From: Candidatus Nomurabacteria bacterium
GTDB taxonomy: Bacteria > Patescibacteriota > Minisyncoccia > Phycocordibacterales > UBA9973
Assembly (NCBI GenBank): GCA_003155695.1
Contig: PMDZ01000008.1
Location: 103,362 to 159,584 of the forward strand
Direction: 5' to 3'
Length of the DNA stretch: 56,223 nucleotides
The number at the start of each line of letters is the position of its first letter. Positions within the stretch are counted from its first letter, which is position 1. This document shows positions 38,587 through 47,386 of this stretch, piece after piece. The translations under genes and the position numbers were made by a program. Below the pieces are notes generated by a model. It saw only the letters and a program-made list of their open reading frames with translations, was not told the origin of the DNA and did not search any database.

Positions 38587-40275
38587 TTATAGGTCAGACT
38601 GTTCCGGGGCGATGACACGCTTACGCCAGAATTTGTTGTGGAAGGCGTGAATAAGGGCGAATAATTCTTCGTTTTTAAAGATAATCAAAATTAAGATTCC
38701 GGAAGCAACGCCGATAATTCCGGAGAGAAATCCCTGGAAGAAAATCCCCTTCCCTGTATCGAGATCAAAGATAGTACTAAAGACTCCGAGGAAAATATAA
38801 GTGACTACTCCCATAGCAAGAGCGCTTATCAAACTTTCAATGAAACAATACATGAGATTAATTCGTTTGTCATGAAGAAAATCTTTTTTGAATAAAATCC
38901 AAATCAAAAAGAAATTGAGAAGCGAACCGAGAGCATAAGCAAACGGCAAAGCAAGCATTATTGTCCCGGGAACATCTTTAACTCGGAGAATTGTTTCCAA
39001 CTGGGAAAAGATATATGGGGAATGACGGAAAATATAAATTAGGATTTGAGCGAAAACAACAACCATAATCGAAGAAGAGACGTTGATAAATAAAGGTTTT
39101 TTTGTATTTCCCGCCGCATAGTAACCACGGACAAACAGAAGTACCAGTCCCTGGGAAACAAGTGATATCATAAAAAGAGCAACTGATGCAGCTGTTAGTC
39201 TGGTGTCAAACCAAGTGAAAGTACTTGAACCAAGAATAACACGAACGATTTGAGCTCGAAGAACAATAAGTAATGTTATGACAGGAAGAGACCAGAAGAT
39301 AATTTGCCGAGCCGCCAGAATTATTTGACTAATAAAATTATCCATATCTTTCAACGAATATGATTTGACTAACATCGGGAATGCCGCTACCGAATAAGAA
39401 ATGCCGATAATCCCGACAGGAACGGATTGCAAATTGTAGGCAAACGTAAATAAAGAGATGGAACCTTCCTTAAGATTTGATGCCATAGCCACCAGAAAAA
39501 TGAAAGCCAGGCTATTGCAAGAAAGGGTCAACGTTCTCGGAGCCGATAATTTTACAACACGAAGTATCTCATGCCAATTAATTTTCCAAGTAAATTTAGG
39601 AAATAAATTATGCCGGAAAACAGTTGGAACTTGTATAAAGAAATGCATCGTTGCCCCAAAAATAACACCAAGAGCCAAGCCAAAGATTCCAAATCTTGGG
39701 TAAAGAAATATAACACCGGTAAGAATCCCAAGATTATAGAATACCGGAGATAACGAGAAAACAAGAAAATTCCGAAACAGCTGAGTAATGGTCCCGATAA
39801 GATTCGATAGGCCGATTAAAATTGGCGAGAGTAACATTATCCGGGTTGTCGTAATCAATAAATGAATTTGCACAGCGTTAAACCCCGGAGCAATGAAGTG
39901 GACAATATACGGAATGAAAATCGCAATCAGAAGACTAATTGTGATCATGAAAATAATATAAGCACTGAAAACATTATTCATAAATGACTTACCCTTGTCG
40001 ATACTATTATCACCGCTATTTATCTTTTCCATTAAAAACGGCATAAGAACCGTGATTGAGGCCAGAGAGGCAATAGAAAGATACAAGAAATCCGGGATTC
40101 TAAAAGCTGCATAATAAACATCAAGCGTCGGGCCAACGCCAACGATATGGGCAAGTGTTCTATCGCGAACAAGTCCCAATAATTGGGACACAAACGCAAA
40201 GCCGCCAAGTAATAGGGCGGCTTCGTTTACTCCACGAAATTCTTTATTTAGGAATGTAATAATGCGGTTAACCAT
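38587..40275 (-). CDS. murJ: Lipid II flippase MurJ
   Basis: This 562-aa polytopic protein has about 14 TM helices of the MOP/MviN family: LLGGFAFVSQLLGLVRDRTL near the N-terminus with the conserved LGxxRD, and internal repeats. MurJ flips lipid II to the outer face of the membrane for PBPs such as those at 15220 and 20778. It follows the Wzy/TPR gene by 15 nt, so the two envelope genes form an operon. Length is slightly above E. coli MurJ (511). Confidence 0.93.
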   Translation of the reverse strand: MVNRIITFLNKEFRGVNEAALLLGGFAFVSQLLGLVRDRTLAHIVGVGPTLDVYYAAFRIPDFLYLSIASLASITVLMPFLMEKINSGDNSIDKGKSFMNNVFSAYIIFMITISLLIAIFIPYIVHFIAPGFNAVQIHLLITTTRIMLLSPILIGLSNLIGTITQLFRNFLVFSLSPVFYNLGILTGVIFLYPRFGIFGLALGVIFGATMHFFIQVPTVFRHNLFPKFTWKINWHEILRVVKLSAPRTLTLSCNSLAFIFLVAMASNLKEGSISLFTFAYNLQSVPVGIIGISYSVAAFPMLVKSYSLKDMDNFISQIILAARQIIFWSLPVITLLIVLRAQIVRVILGSSTFTWFDTRLTAASVALFMISLVSQGLVLLFVRGYYAAGNTKKPLFINVSSSIMVVVFAQILIYIFRHSPYIFSQLETILRVKDVPGTIMLALPFAYALGSLLNFFLIWILFKKDFLHDKRINLMYCFIESLISALAMGVVTYIFLGVFSTIFDLDTGKGIFFQGFLSGIIGVASGILILIIFKNEELFALIHAFHNKFWRKRVIAPEQSDL

Positions 40276-40290
40276 TGCTAATTTAAAGAA

Positions 40291-42648
40291 TTATTTTTTT
40301 TCTGGTAATGGTGCTTTTGTATTACTTTTGTCTTGTGTTGTTGGTGTTAGTGTTGGTGCTGGTGTTGGTTGTGTAGGCGTATTAATCGAGCTTATTGCAT
40401 TTTTAACATCTTGATTATCGGGAAGAACTTTCGCAAGAATATTAAATTGAACAAGAGCATCGCTTGTTCGCCCAACTTTCTTATATGCTTGCCCAAGGAA
40501 GTAACGAGCATTCAAATAGCTATTGTCTATAATAACAGCCTTCTCAAAAGCCGAAATTGCTCCAGTGTAATCGCTATTATTATAGCGAAGTAATCCCAAT
40601 CTAAAGAAGACTGTCGAATCATTAGGGGCTAGAGTTGCCGCAAGTTCTGCCTGCTTGATAGCTGCGGGTAAATTTCCTTCATTTGTTTCTATTTGAGCCA
40701 AGAAGAATATGGCGTCAATATAATCTGATTTCAGATCAAGAGCTTGCTTAATATATTTTCTCGCTTCGTCATTTTTTTTATTCGTAAATTCAAGCGATGC
40801 TTTTGCCAAAAGTATGGATGGATTGTTTGGAGCAAGTGTTATGGCTTTATCATAGGCAGCACCTGCACTCTCATAACTATTTGCAACTGACAAAGGAACT
40901 AGAGCCGTATAAATATTGCCCAAATTCATATAATTCTGATATTGTTTTGGATTTTGACTGACCGCCAAACTGGCTGACTGTTGAGCAAGGTTTACAAGTT
41001 GCTGCAAATCAGTCTTTAAAGTATCCGCGGAGACGGTTGTATCGTTTATAAGGAGATTTATTCTGCTTAAATACACTTGTGACAAACTGCGATAATAAAC
41101 ATCATTTTTATTTAATGATATTGCCCTCAATAACATGTTTTCGGATTTAGCTAATGATTCCGTCGTGTTATTGCCCTTTAGTGCATTGGAGAAGTATACA
41201 ACTGAAGCAAATTTCTCTATGTAGATATAAGTTAAAGAAATTGACGAAACCATCAAAACCAGCAATATTAAGATGGAGAAGAAACTATTGCGTGGGTCGG
41301 AAAGAAAAGAAAAATCTTTAGCGGGAATTGCTTGTTTACTAACCAATATGCCGATCAACATACCACTCGAAACAAATGCCAGCATTAACATTATAATATT
41401 GGGATTATAGAATATAATGGTAATCCATGAATATATCGAGATCATTAAAGTAGTCATTATGAAATAATTCGAAAGTGTATCGCGGAAAGCTAGTCGAATC
41501 GACTGAATACTTCTTGTGACATATATGATCAAGAACAATAAGAACGAAATGAGACCAAGAAGTCCGGTGGTGACGGCAAAAGTTGTCAATAAACTGTATC
41601 CATTCGTAAAATCAACATTCCAGAAAACCGTTTGAGCTATATCTTTTGGTTGCCAAAGAGACCAATCGATGACAAAAGTATTCGGTCCGGTTCCGAAGAA
41701 TGGATCATGTTTTATCGACTTCCAGGCAATTTGAGAGGTTGTAATTATCGATGGACGAACTTCTTGATTGTTTAGACTTATATATTTTGAAACAAAACCA
41801 TTCACCAAATTTCCACCAACCAGAAACATTAGACAAATAAAAATAACAATCAGAGACGTAAAAGGAAACTTTTTCTTTTCATTTTCGCCTTGGATAATTT
41901 TAGCTCCGGAATGTTGAAGTGAAATACTGTAGACAAAGATGATTACCGAGAAGATTCCAACCAACAACCATACCAATGAAACATTTGCAATAATAAGGAA
42001 TAATATTCCAAGGATCAAAAGCGCATATTGAATTACCTTCCATTTTTTGTTTGTTTTTAATAATTCTATTGTTAAAATTGACAACAGCACAAAAACACCA
42101 AATAACAGGGCAAAATTATTCCAACTACCAACTAAGTTTCCAGATGATATCCCCTGTAAAAATCCAGGTAAAATACGGTCAAAACCGACAAAAATGTTTA
42201 GCAGTTCAAATATGGACAAAACCAATCCTCCGATAAATAAAACCCCGACAAAATACCATAAACGCTTTTCCGTTTGAAAATATATCGAGGATAAAAAGAA
42301 AATAATGAAAAGCACAAGCATCGAACCAAATGTTCCTACCTCAAAGCCTGTACCAAACAGAGATATATAAAGTGATGACGAGAAAAGTGAGGAAATCAGA
42401 AATACCACCGGTATAGCCAGAGCAAATAAAATTAATTTATCTTTGGGGATTATAAATTTACCATCACCAAGTCTTGAAATCAACCAAAAAAACAAAGAGA
42501 GCGTCACCCCGACGGATAGAAGGAATCCTTTACTTGCTTCAAGAGATACTGAGGAGTAAGGGATAAAAAAGAAAAGACTCAGAAACAAGGTTAATAAAAG
42601 AGTTATGAATGACAATTTGTTGAAAAATGCTACTTTTTTTGATTCCAT
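40291..42648 (-). CDS. O-antigen-ligase-like (Wzy_C) membrane protein with TPR tail
   Basis: This 785-aa protein has about 12 TM helices in residues 1-500, with a large outer loop after IAWKSIKHDPFFGTGPNTFV typical of Wzy/WaaL O-antigen ligase proteins, then a set of TPR-like helices (about 530-745; SIAFEKAVIIDNSYLNARYF, IKQAELAATLAPNDSTVFFR) and a Pro/Thr-rich end (TPAPTLTPTTQD). WaaL/Wzy enzymes join or polymerise glycans on a lipid carrier. In Patescibacteria the target may be a surface polysaccharide or glycoprotein. It is cotranscribed with murJ. Confidence 0.85.
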   Translation of the reverse strand: MESKKVAFFNKLSFITLLLTLFLSLFFFIPYSSVSLEASKGFLLSVGVTLSLFFWLISRLGDGKFIIPKDKLILFALAIPVVFLISSLFSSSLYISLFGTGFEVGTFGSMLVLFIIFFLSSIYFQTEKRLWYFVGVLFIGGLVLSIFELLNIFVGFDRILPGFLQGISSGNLVGSWNNFALLFGVFVLLSILTIELLKTNKKWKVIQYALLILGILFLIIANVSLVWLLVGIFSVIIFVYSISLQHSGAKIIQGENEKKKFPFTSLIVIFICLMFLVGGNLVNGFVSKYISLNNQEVRPSIITTSQIAWKSIKHDPFFGTGPNTFVIDWSLWQPKDIAQTVFWNVDFTNGYSLLTTFAVTTGLLGLISFLLFLIIYVTRSIQSIRLAFRDTLSNYFIMTTLMISIYSWITIIFYNPNIIMLMLAFVSSGMLIGILVSKQAIPAKDFSFLSDPRNSFFSILILLVLMVSSISLTYIYIEKFASVVYFSNALKGNNTTESLAKSENMLLRAISLNKNDVYYRSLSQVYLSRINLLINDTTVSADTLKTDLQQLVNLAQQSASLAVSQNPKQYQNYMNLGNIYTALVPLSVANSYESAGAAYDKAITLAPNNPSILLAKASLEFTNKKNDEARKYIKQALDLKSDYIDAIFFLAQIETNEGNLPAAIKQAELAATLAPNDSTVFFRLGLLRYNNSDYTGAISAFEKAVIIDNSYLNARYFLGQAYKKVGRTSDALVQFNILAKVLPDNQDVKNAISSINTPTQPTPAPTLTPTTQDKSNTKAPLPEKK

Positions 42649-42714
42649 GGTTTTTTATAATTTAGATAATTAATAATATAACCGTTTAATTATACACAAT
42701 ACTCATAAATAATG

Positions 42715-45639
42715 CTAGACGACTATGTTTACAATCCTTCCCGGAACATAGATGATTCTTTTTGTAGTTTTATTTTCTATCCAAGTGATTATGTTCTTAT
42801 TATTAAGGGCTATTTTCTTGACTTCATCTTCTTGCATATCTCTCGAAATCATAATTTCGGCACGGACTTTTCCGTTTACCTGTACGGCTATTTTTATTTC
42901 TTCTTCTATAATTTTCTTTTCATCCCACTTCGGCCAAGTACTTTTATTGATTGATTGTCTTTCTCCCAATAAATTCCATAATTCTTCAGTTATATGTGGA
43001 GCAAAAGGCGAAAGTATTTGTAGAAACATTTTGAAATCATTCTTGCTTATTTCGGATTTTTCCCCTCCGTCGTCAGGACTCTGGCGGGCAAGCATTTCGT
43101 TGACTAAAACCATCATGGCAGAAACCGCCGTATTGAAACTCATTGATTCAATGTCCTCGGAAACTTTTTTAATGGTCTTGTGTAGAAGAGTTTGAAACGA
43201 AGCAGAAACAGATAAATTCTTCGTCGTGTCGGAGCCCTTTAGGGTAAAGCGCGAAGAATTTATCTGTTTCTGTGTAGTGATTTTCATTCCTATCTTCCAA
43301 ACTTTTTCCAAAAATCTTCGAGAACCGATAATACTGTCAGTATTCCAAACAGCAGTTTGATCAAATGGACCCATAAACATTTCATAAAGTCGCAAAGTAT
43401 CGGCGCCATAAGTTTTCACAATATCGTCTGGATTAACAATATTACCAAAACGTTTAGACATTTTTCTTCCATCCTCACCAATAATTAAACCGACAGATTG
43501 TAACTTCTTGAATGGTTCAAGAGTTGAAACAACTCCAATATCATAAAGGAATTTGTGCCAAAAACGAGCATAGATCAAATGCCTTGTGGCATGTTCAGCT
43601 CCACCGACATAAAAATCGACTTGATTCCAATATTTTTCCTTTTTCTTATCAACTAAAGCTTTATCGTTTTTGGGATCCATATAACGCAAGTAATACCACG
43701 AACTTCCAGCCCATTGAGGCATTGTATTGGTTTCGCGTTTCATTATTTTTGCATTTTTGCCTTTACCAACTTTAACATTTACCCAACTCGGTATATTTGC
43801 CAACGGAGACTCCCCTGTACCAGTCGGTTCATAGGATTTTACTCTAGGTAAAATAACCGGTAAATCTTTTTCTTTAATGGGAACAATTTTGTCGCCATCA
43901 TGTAAGACAGGAATTGGTTCTCCCCAATAACGTTGCCTGGAAAACACCCAATCACGAAGCTTATATTTTGTAACCATCTTTCCTCCAACAAATTCTGTAA
44001 TTTTCTTTCGTGCTTCTTTAGAAGTCATCTCATTGAATTTACCAGAATTTATTAAAATTCCATCATCGGTAAAACAATCGTTATTTGTGTTTAATCGTGC
44101 AAGTACAATATCCAACTCAGAATGAGACATTCTATCTCGAGTAATATCTTTAAAATCAATCCAAGCAACTTCATGTTTTTCAGCTTCTTCTGGTGCCAAA
44201 GAATCATGTTCTTCATTTTCTAATTCAAAATACATGCAAGTGTTATGAGCTATACGATTTTCTCCCTTATGACCTGCATAAAATTCCGAATGGATCGGCC
44301 CTCCAAGTATGCGTACTAATTTTAAATTTTTATATCCGGTTTCCTCATAAATTTCTCGACGTGCTGCCGTTTCAGAATCCTCATTCCCTTCTATTCCTCC
44401 AATGACAAAAGTTGTCCACCTTGGTTTTTTAGTCTCAAGCACTAAATATTTTCCAGTTTTTGGATTCTTAATAACAGCAAGGATAATATTTCTGAAGACA
44501 GTTTCTTTCCCGGGTTGCGGTGGGTTTTTTTCATCAATTCTAATTGGAATCACAACATCCTTAATAGGCAAATTATATTTCTTAGCGAATTCAAAATCTC
44601 TTTCATCATGTGCCGGCACAGCCATAACCGCTCCGGTTCCATATGATGCAAGGACATAATCGGCAATCCAGACAGGAATTTCCTCATTATTTGCAGGATT
44701 TATAGCTTTTACTCCTTTTAACAAAACCCCAGTCTTTGTTTTTTCTTCGGCAGTTCTTTCAATATTTGTTTTTGTTTTAACTAATTTTATATATTTTTCT
44801 ACTTCTCCCCAATTCGAAATTTGTTTTTTTAATTTATTTATCAATTCATGTTCTGGAGCAAGGACTACATATGTTGCCCCAAAAATAGTATCAGCACGGG
44901 TTGTAAATACTTTAATTTTATCCTTTAAATTTTTAACCGGGAATTCTATTTCACTTCCTTCACTTTTCCCTATCCAGTTTTTTTGACTTTCTTTAATTGA
45001 TAGAGGCCAATCTAGTGAATCTAAGTCCTTAAGTAATCTCTCGGCATAATCTGTAATACGAAGAACCCATTGACGCATAGGCTTCTGTTCAACAACAGTG
45101 CCACAGCGTTCACATTTACCGTCTTCAACATCTTCATTGGCCAAACCGGTTTTGCAAGAAGGACACCAATTTATTGGTTCATACGATTCATAAGCTAAAC
45201 CTTTTTCTAAAAGTTTTAAAAATATCCACTGTGTCCATTTATAAAATTTTGGATCGGTTGTATTTACTTCTCTAGACCAATCATAATCAAATCCAAGTAT
45301 TTCTAATTGCTTCTTAAAACGAATAACATTTTTAGGGATCGAGACTGCAGGATTGGTTTTAGTCTTAAGAGCATAATTCTCAGCCGGGAGGCCAAAAGCA
45401 TCAAAACCCATAGGATGCATAACGTTTGCTCCTTGCATTCTTTTCATTCGAGATATGACATCAGTAGCAATATAACCTTTGGGATGCCCAACATGAAGAC
45501 CCTCACCAGAAAGATATGGAAACATATCAAGGACATAATATTTGGGCTTTTGGGAAGAATCTAGTGTTCTATATATCCTTTTCTTATCCCAATCTTTTTG
45601 CCATTTATTTTCAATTTTCTTGTGGTCGTACGTTTTCAT
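42715..45639 (-). CDS. leuS: Leucyl-tRNA synthetase with inserted Nudix domain
   Basis: This 974-aa class I synthetase has HIGH as LHVGH (residue about 49), the Cys zinc knuckle (CPSCKTG), the CP1 editing domain (about 225-570) with VMAVPAHDERDFEFAKKYN, KMSKS in GRKMSKRFGNIVNP and the anticodon-binding and C-terminal parts. Within CP1, residues about 362-518 form a complete Nudix hydrolase domain, with the Nudix box from Gly414 (GGIEGNEDSETAARREIYEE, then TGY) matching Gx5Ex7REUxEExGU. The LeuRS sequence resumes at CFTDDGILINSGKF. Another in-frame hairpin insertion lies at residues 790-813. LeuRS is normally about 800-870 aa. Confidence 0.95.
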   Translation of the reverse strand: MKTYDHKKIENKWQKDWDKKRIYRTLDSSQKPKYYVLDMFPYLSGEGLHVGHPKGYIATDVISRMKRMQGANVMHPMGFDAFGLPAENYALKTKTNPAVSIPKNVIRFKKQLEILGFDYDWSREVNTTDPKFYKWTQWIFLKLLEKGLAYESYEPINWCPSCKTGLANEDVEDGKCERCGTVVEQKPMRQWVLRITDYAERLLKDLDSLDWPLSIKESQKNWIGKSEGSEIEFPVKNLKDKIKVFTTRADTIFGATYVVLAPEHELINKLKKQISNWGEVEKYIKLVKTKTNIERTAEEKTKTGVLLKGVKAINPANNEEIPVWIADYVLASYGTGAVMAVPAHDERDFEFAKKYNLPIKDVVIPIRIDEKNPPQPGKETVFRNIILAVIKNPKTGKYLVLETKKPRWTTFVIGGIEGNEDSETAARREIYEETGYKNLKLVRILGGPIHSEFYAGHKGENRIAHNTCMYFELENEEHDSLAPEEAEKHEVAWIDFKDITRDRMSHSELDIVLARLNTNNDCFTDDGILINSGKFNEMTSKEARKKITEFVGGKMVTKYKLRDWVFSRQRYWGEPIPVLHDGDKIVPIKEKDLPVILPRVKSYEPTGTGESPLANIPSWVNVKVGKGKNAKIMKRETNTMPQWAGSSWYYLRYMDPKNDKALVDKKKEKYWNQVDFYVGGAEHATRHLIYARFWHKFLYDIGVVSTLEPFKKLQSVGLIIGEDGRKMSKRFGNIVNPDDIVKTYGADTLRLYEMFMGPFDQTAVWNTDSIIGSRRFLEKVWKIGMKITTQKQINSSRFTLKGSDTTKNLSVSASFQTLLHKTIKKVSEDIESMSFNTAVSAMMVLVNEMLARQSPDDGGEKSEISKNDFKMFLQILSPFAPHITEELWNLLGERQSINKSTWPKWDEKKIIEEEIKIAVQVNGKVRAEIMISRDMQEDEVKKIALNNKNIITWIENKTTKRIIYVPGRIVNIVV
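43203..43272. repeat. In-frame hairpin element inside leuS
   Basis: Arms 43203-43223 (CAGAAACAGATAAATTCTTCG) and 43252-43272 are a perfect 21-bp inverted repeat. The 28-nt centre itself contains a CCCTTTAGGG dyad. It is translated as residues about 790-813 of LeuRS. Confidence 0.9.
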
Positions 45640-45644
45640 CTATT

Positions 45645-46685
45645 TTATTTAGTAACTGGTTTTGGATACGGTGGGTAAATATCTTTATCTATTGTTCTGG
45701 AGAAACATGTTCGTCCTACTTTATGGTCCCATGATTCGTTGGTTCCTCCGCCCGGATAAGGATATGCAACAGACGTGTTGGTTCTTGAAACATCAACCAT
45801 TGGGGCTATTATGCCACCACCATAATTGTATTCTTGCCAACCTTTTGGCATGTCAGCTCCGAAAGTAGCACATAACTGGAATGTAAGCTTGTCTCCTGGA
45901 ATGTATTCATAAGTTGTGCCCTTCTCGAATTCAGGGTCAACAGGCAAAGAATATCCGGACATTGGATTTTGTAAATCTTTCAATGTTGCCGGCAATTTTT
46001 CTTTTTGTTGCCAGTAATTTATAACTTGGTATTGGATACTTTGCAAATCCGTAACTCTTCTGTCATCCAGACGCCAAACGCGCTGCTTAGCCGGACTTCC
46101 CATTATGGAGAAACTATATACGATTGAAGCAAAAGCAATGACAATGCCCACCCCTGCAAATATCCATCCGAGTCTTAATTTTGTATTGAGCTTGTTCCTA
46201 AGAAGAAGAATATAATACATTCCGACTATCATGACAACGACAAGCGTAGTGACTACTTTATAGATAAATCTATTCGTTATTTCCCCCGAAACGAAATATC
46301 TAACCAGAGTGACAAGGTCGATGGCCACAACTATTGCCGAAATAAAAAGGATAATGTAAATAACCCACTTCCGAATCACCTCGTCAAAATGCCCCATTTC
46401 TCCTTTCATATACTTTCTCCAAAAATACGAAACTACCAAAAATATTGGGAAGAAGATGATGAGTGTAGCTAAGGCGATGCGAATACTCTCGAAATCATAC
46501 GTCGAGTAACCATACTGATAAGTAGAGTTGAGCGCATCCGGAAACTGCTTATCCAGAGTGCTAAATATAAGGTTTAAAAAAGAAACGACCGAAGTTATTA
46601 ACGTTATTAATGTGCCTAGACATAGGAAAAAGAATCCCACACTAAGCTTGGGCTTATTCCGCTCCAAAATTTGTTGTGTTTCCAT
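45645..46685 (-). CDS. DUF5671-type polytopic membrane protein
   Basis: From ATG 46685 (METQQILERNKPKLSVGFFF) the product is about 346 aa: about 6 TM helices in residues 15-210, arranged as in the DUF5671 family common in Candidate Phyla (RKWVIYIILFISAIVVAIDL), then a soluble C-terminal domain with DLQSIQYQVINYWQQKEKLP and paired prolines (YPPYPKPV). The soluble part resembles pilin-like or type II secretion-like modules in its QxIxYWQ segment, but this is weak. The longer track start overlaps the palindromic spacer and is rejected. TATAAT is 9 nt upstream. Confidence 0.75.
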   Translation of the reverse strand: METQQILERNKPKLSVGFFFLCLGTLITLITSVVSFLNLIFSTLDKQFPDALNSTYQYGYSTYDFESIRIALATLIIFFPIFLVVSYFWRKYMKGEMGHFDEVIRKWVIYIILFISAIVVAIDLVTLVRYFVSGEITNRFIYKVVTTLVVVMIVGMYYILLLRNKLNTKLRLGWIFAGVGIVIAFASIVYSFSIMGSPAKQRVWRLDDRRVTDLQSIQYQVINYWQQKEKLPATLKDLQNPMSGYSLPVDPEFEKGTTYEYIPGDKLTFQLCATFGADMPKGWQEYNYGGGIIAPMVDVSRTNTSVAYPYPGGGTNESWDHKVGRTCFSRTIDKDIYPPYPKPVTK

Positions 46686-46719
46686 AATGGCTGTATTATA
46701 ACAATAAGTGAGGAGTACA

Positions 46720-46747
46720 AGCAAACGAGTATATATACTTGTTTGCT
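46720..46747. repeat. 28-bp near-perfect palindrome in the DUF5671/tsaC spacer
   Basis: AGCAAACGAGTATA and TATACTTGTTTGCT are reverse complements except one wobble position. It lies upstream of the DUF5671 gene in a spacer that also holds ATATCG-TACT-CGATAT (46769-46784). No T-run follows, so it is more likely an operator or a repeat than a terminator. Confidence 0.75.
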
Positions 46748-46810
46748 CGATATCCGAACGCCGTTGTTATATCGTACTCGATATAGCAGAAAACGACCAT
46801 TACAAAAACC

Positions 46811-47386
46811 CTATTTTATCTCCTTTGCTCCTTGTCTTAGAACAATCCAATTATTATCCTCCAACCTAACTAACGTTGAAGGTTCGACATTCTTTTTCCC
46901 ATCATTAATATATAGTGATATTTTGTCGCCGAAATAATTTTGAACTTCTTTTATGGTTTCTGCCGGTCTGCCACCTTCAGTGTTGGCACTTGGCGCGACA
47001 AGTGGACCGACTTTATTTATCAAATTGTACAGATTTTTATTCCGAGGACTAATCATTCGAAAAGCAATCGACTTCACACCTCGATGAAGATAGCGCCATT
47101 TGTTTGAAAGGCACGGAAGAATGACACTGACTTTCCCCGGCCAAAATTTTTGTAAGAATTTTTCTTGCCATTTTTCTACCTTAATATCAAATATGTCTAA
47201 ATCCTTATATGAAGTTATAAGAACAATAAACGGCTTATTCCTGTCTCTGGCTTTAATTTTGTAAATCTTCGCCACCTCCTTTTTCGATTCCGCCTTCCCG
47301 ACGATTCCATATAAAGTGTCGGTCGGTAGTACTACTACTCCATCATTTTCAATAATCTCTTTTGCTTTTTGCCAATCTTTTTTCAT
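46811..47386 (-). CDS. tsaC: Threonylcarbamoyl-AMP synthase TsaC/Sua5 type
   Basis: This 191-aa YrdC-domain protein has KEIIENDGVVVLPTDTLYGI, the substrate pocket KARDRNKPFIVLI, and SIAFRMI with PLVAPSANTEGGRPAETI. It makes threonylcarbamoyl-AMP from threonine, bicarbonate and ATP for t6A in tRNA, feeding TsaD (30407-31573). It has the short YrdC/TsaC length without the extra Sua5 domain. It begins adjacent to the ychF stop, so ychF and tsaC are cotranscribed. Confidence 0.94.
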   Translation of the reverse strand: MKKDWQKAKEIIENDGVVVLPTDTLYGIVGKAESKKEVAKIYKIKARDRNKPFIVLITSYKDLDIFDIKVEKWQEKFLQKFWPGKVSVILPCLSNKWRYLHRGVKSIAFRMISPRNKNLYNLINKVGPLVAPSANTEGGRPAETIKEVQNYFGDKISLYINDGKKNVEPSTLVRLEDNNWIVLRQGAKEIK

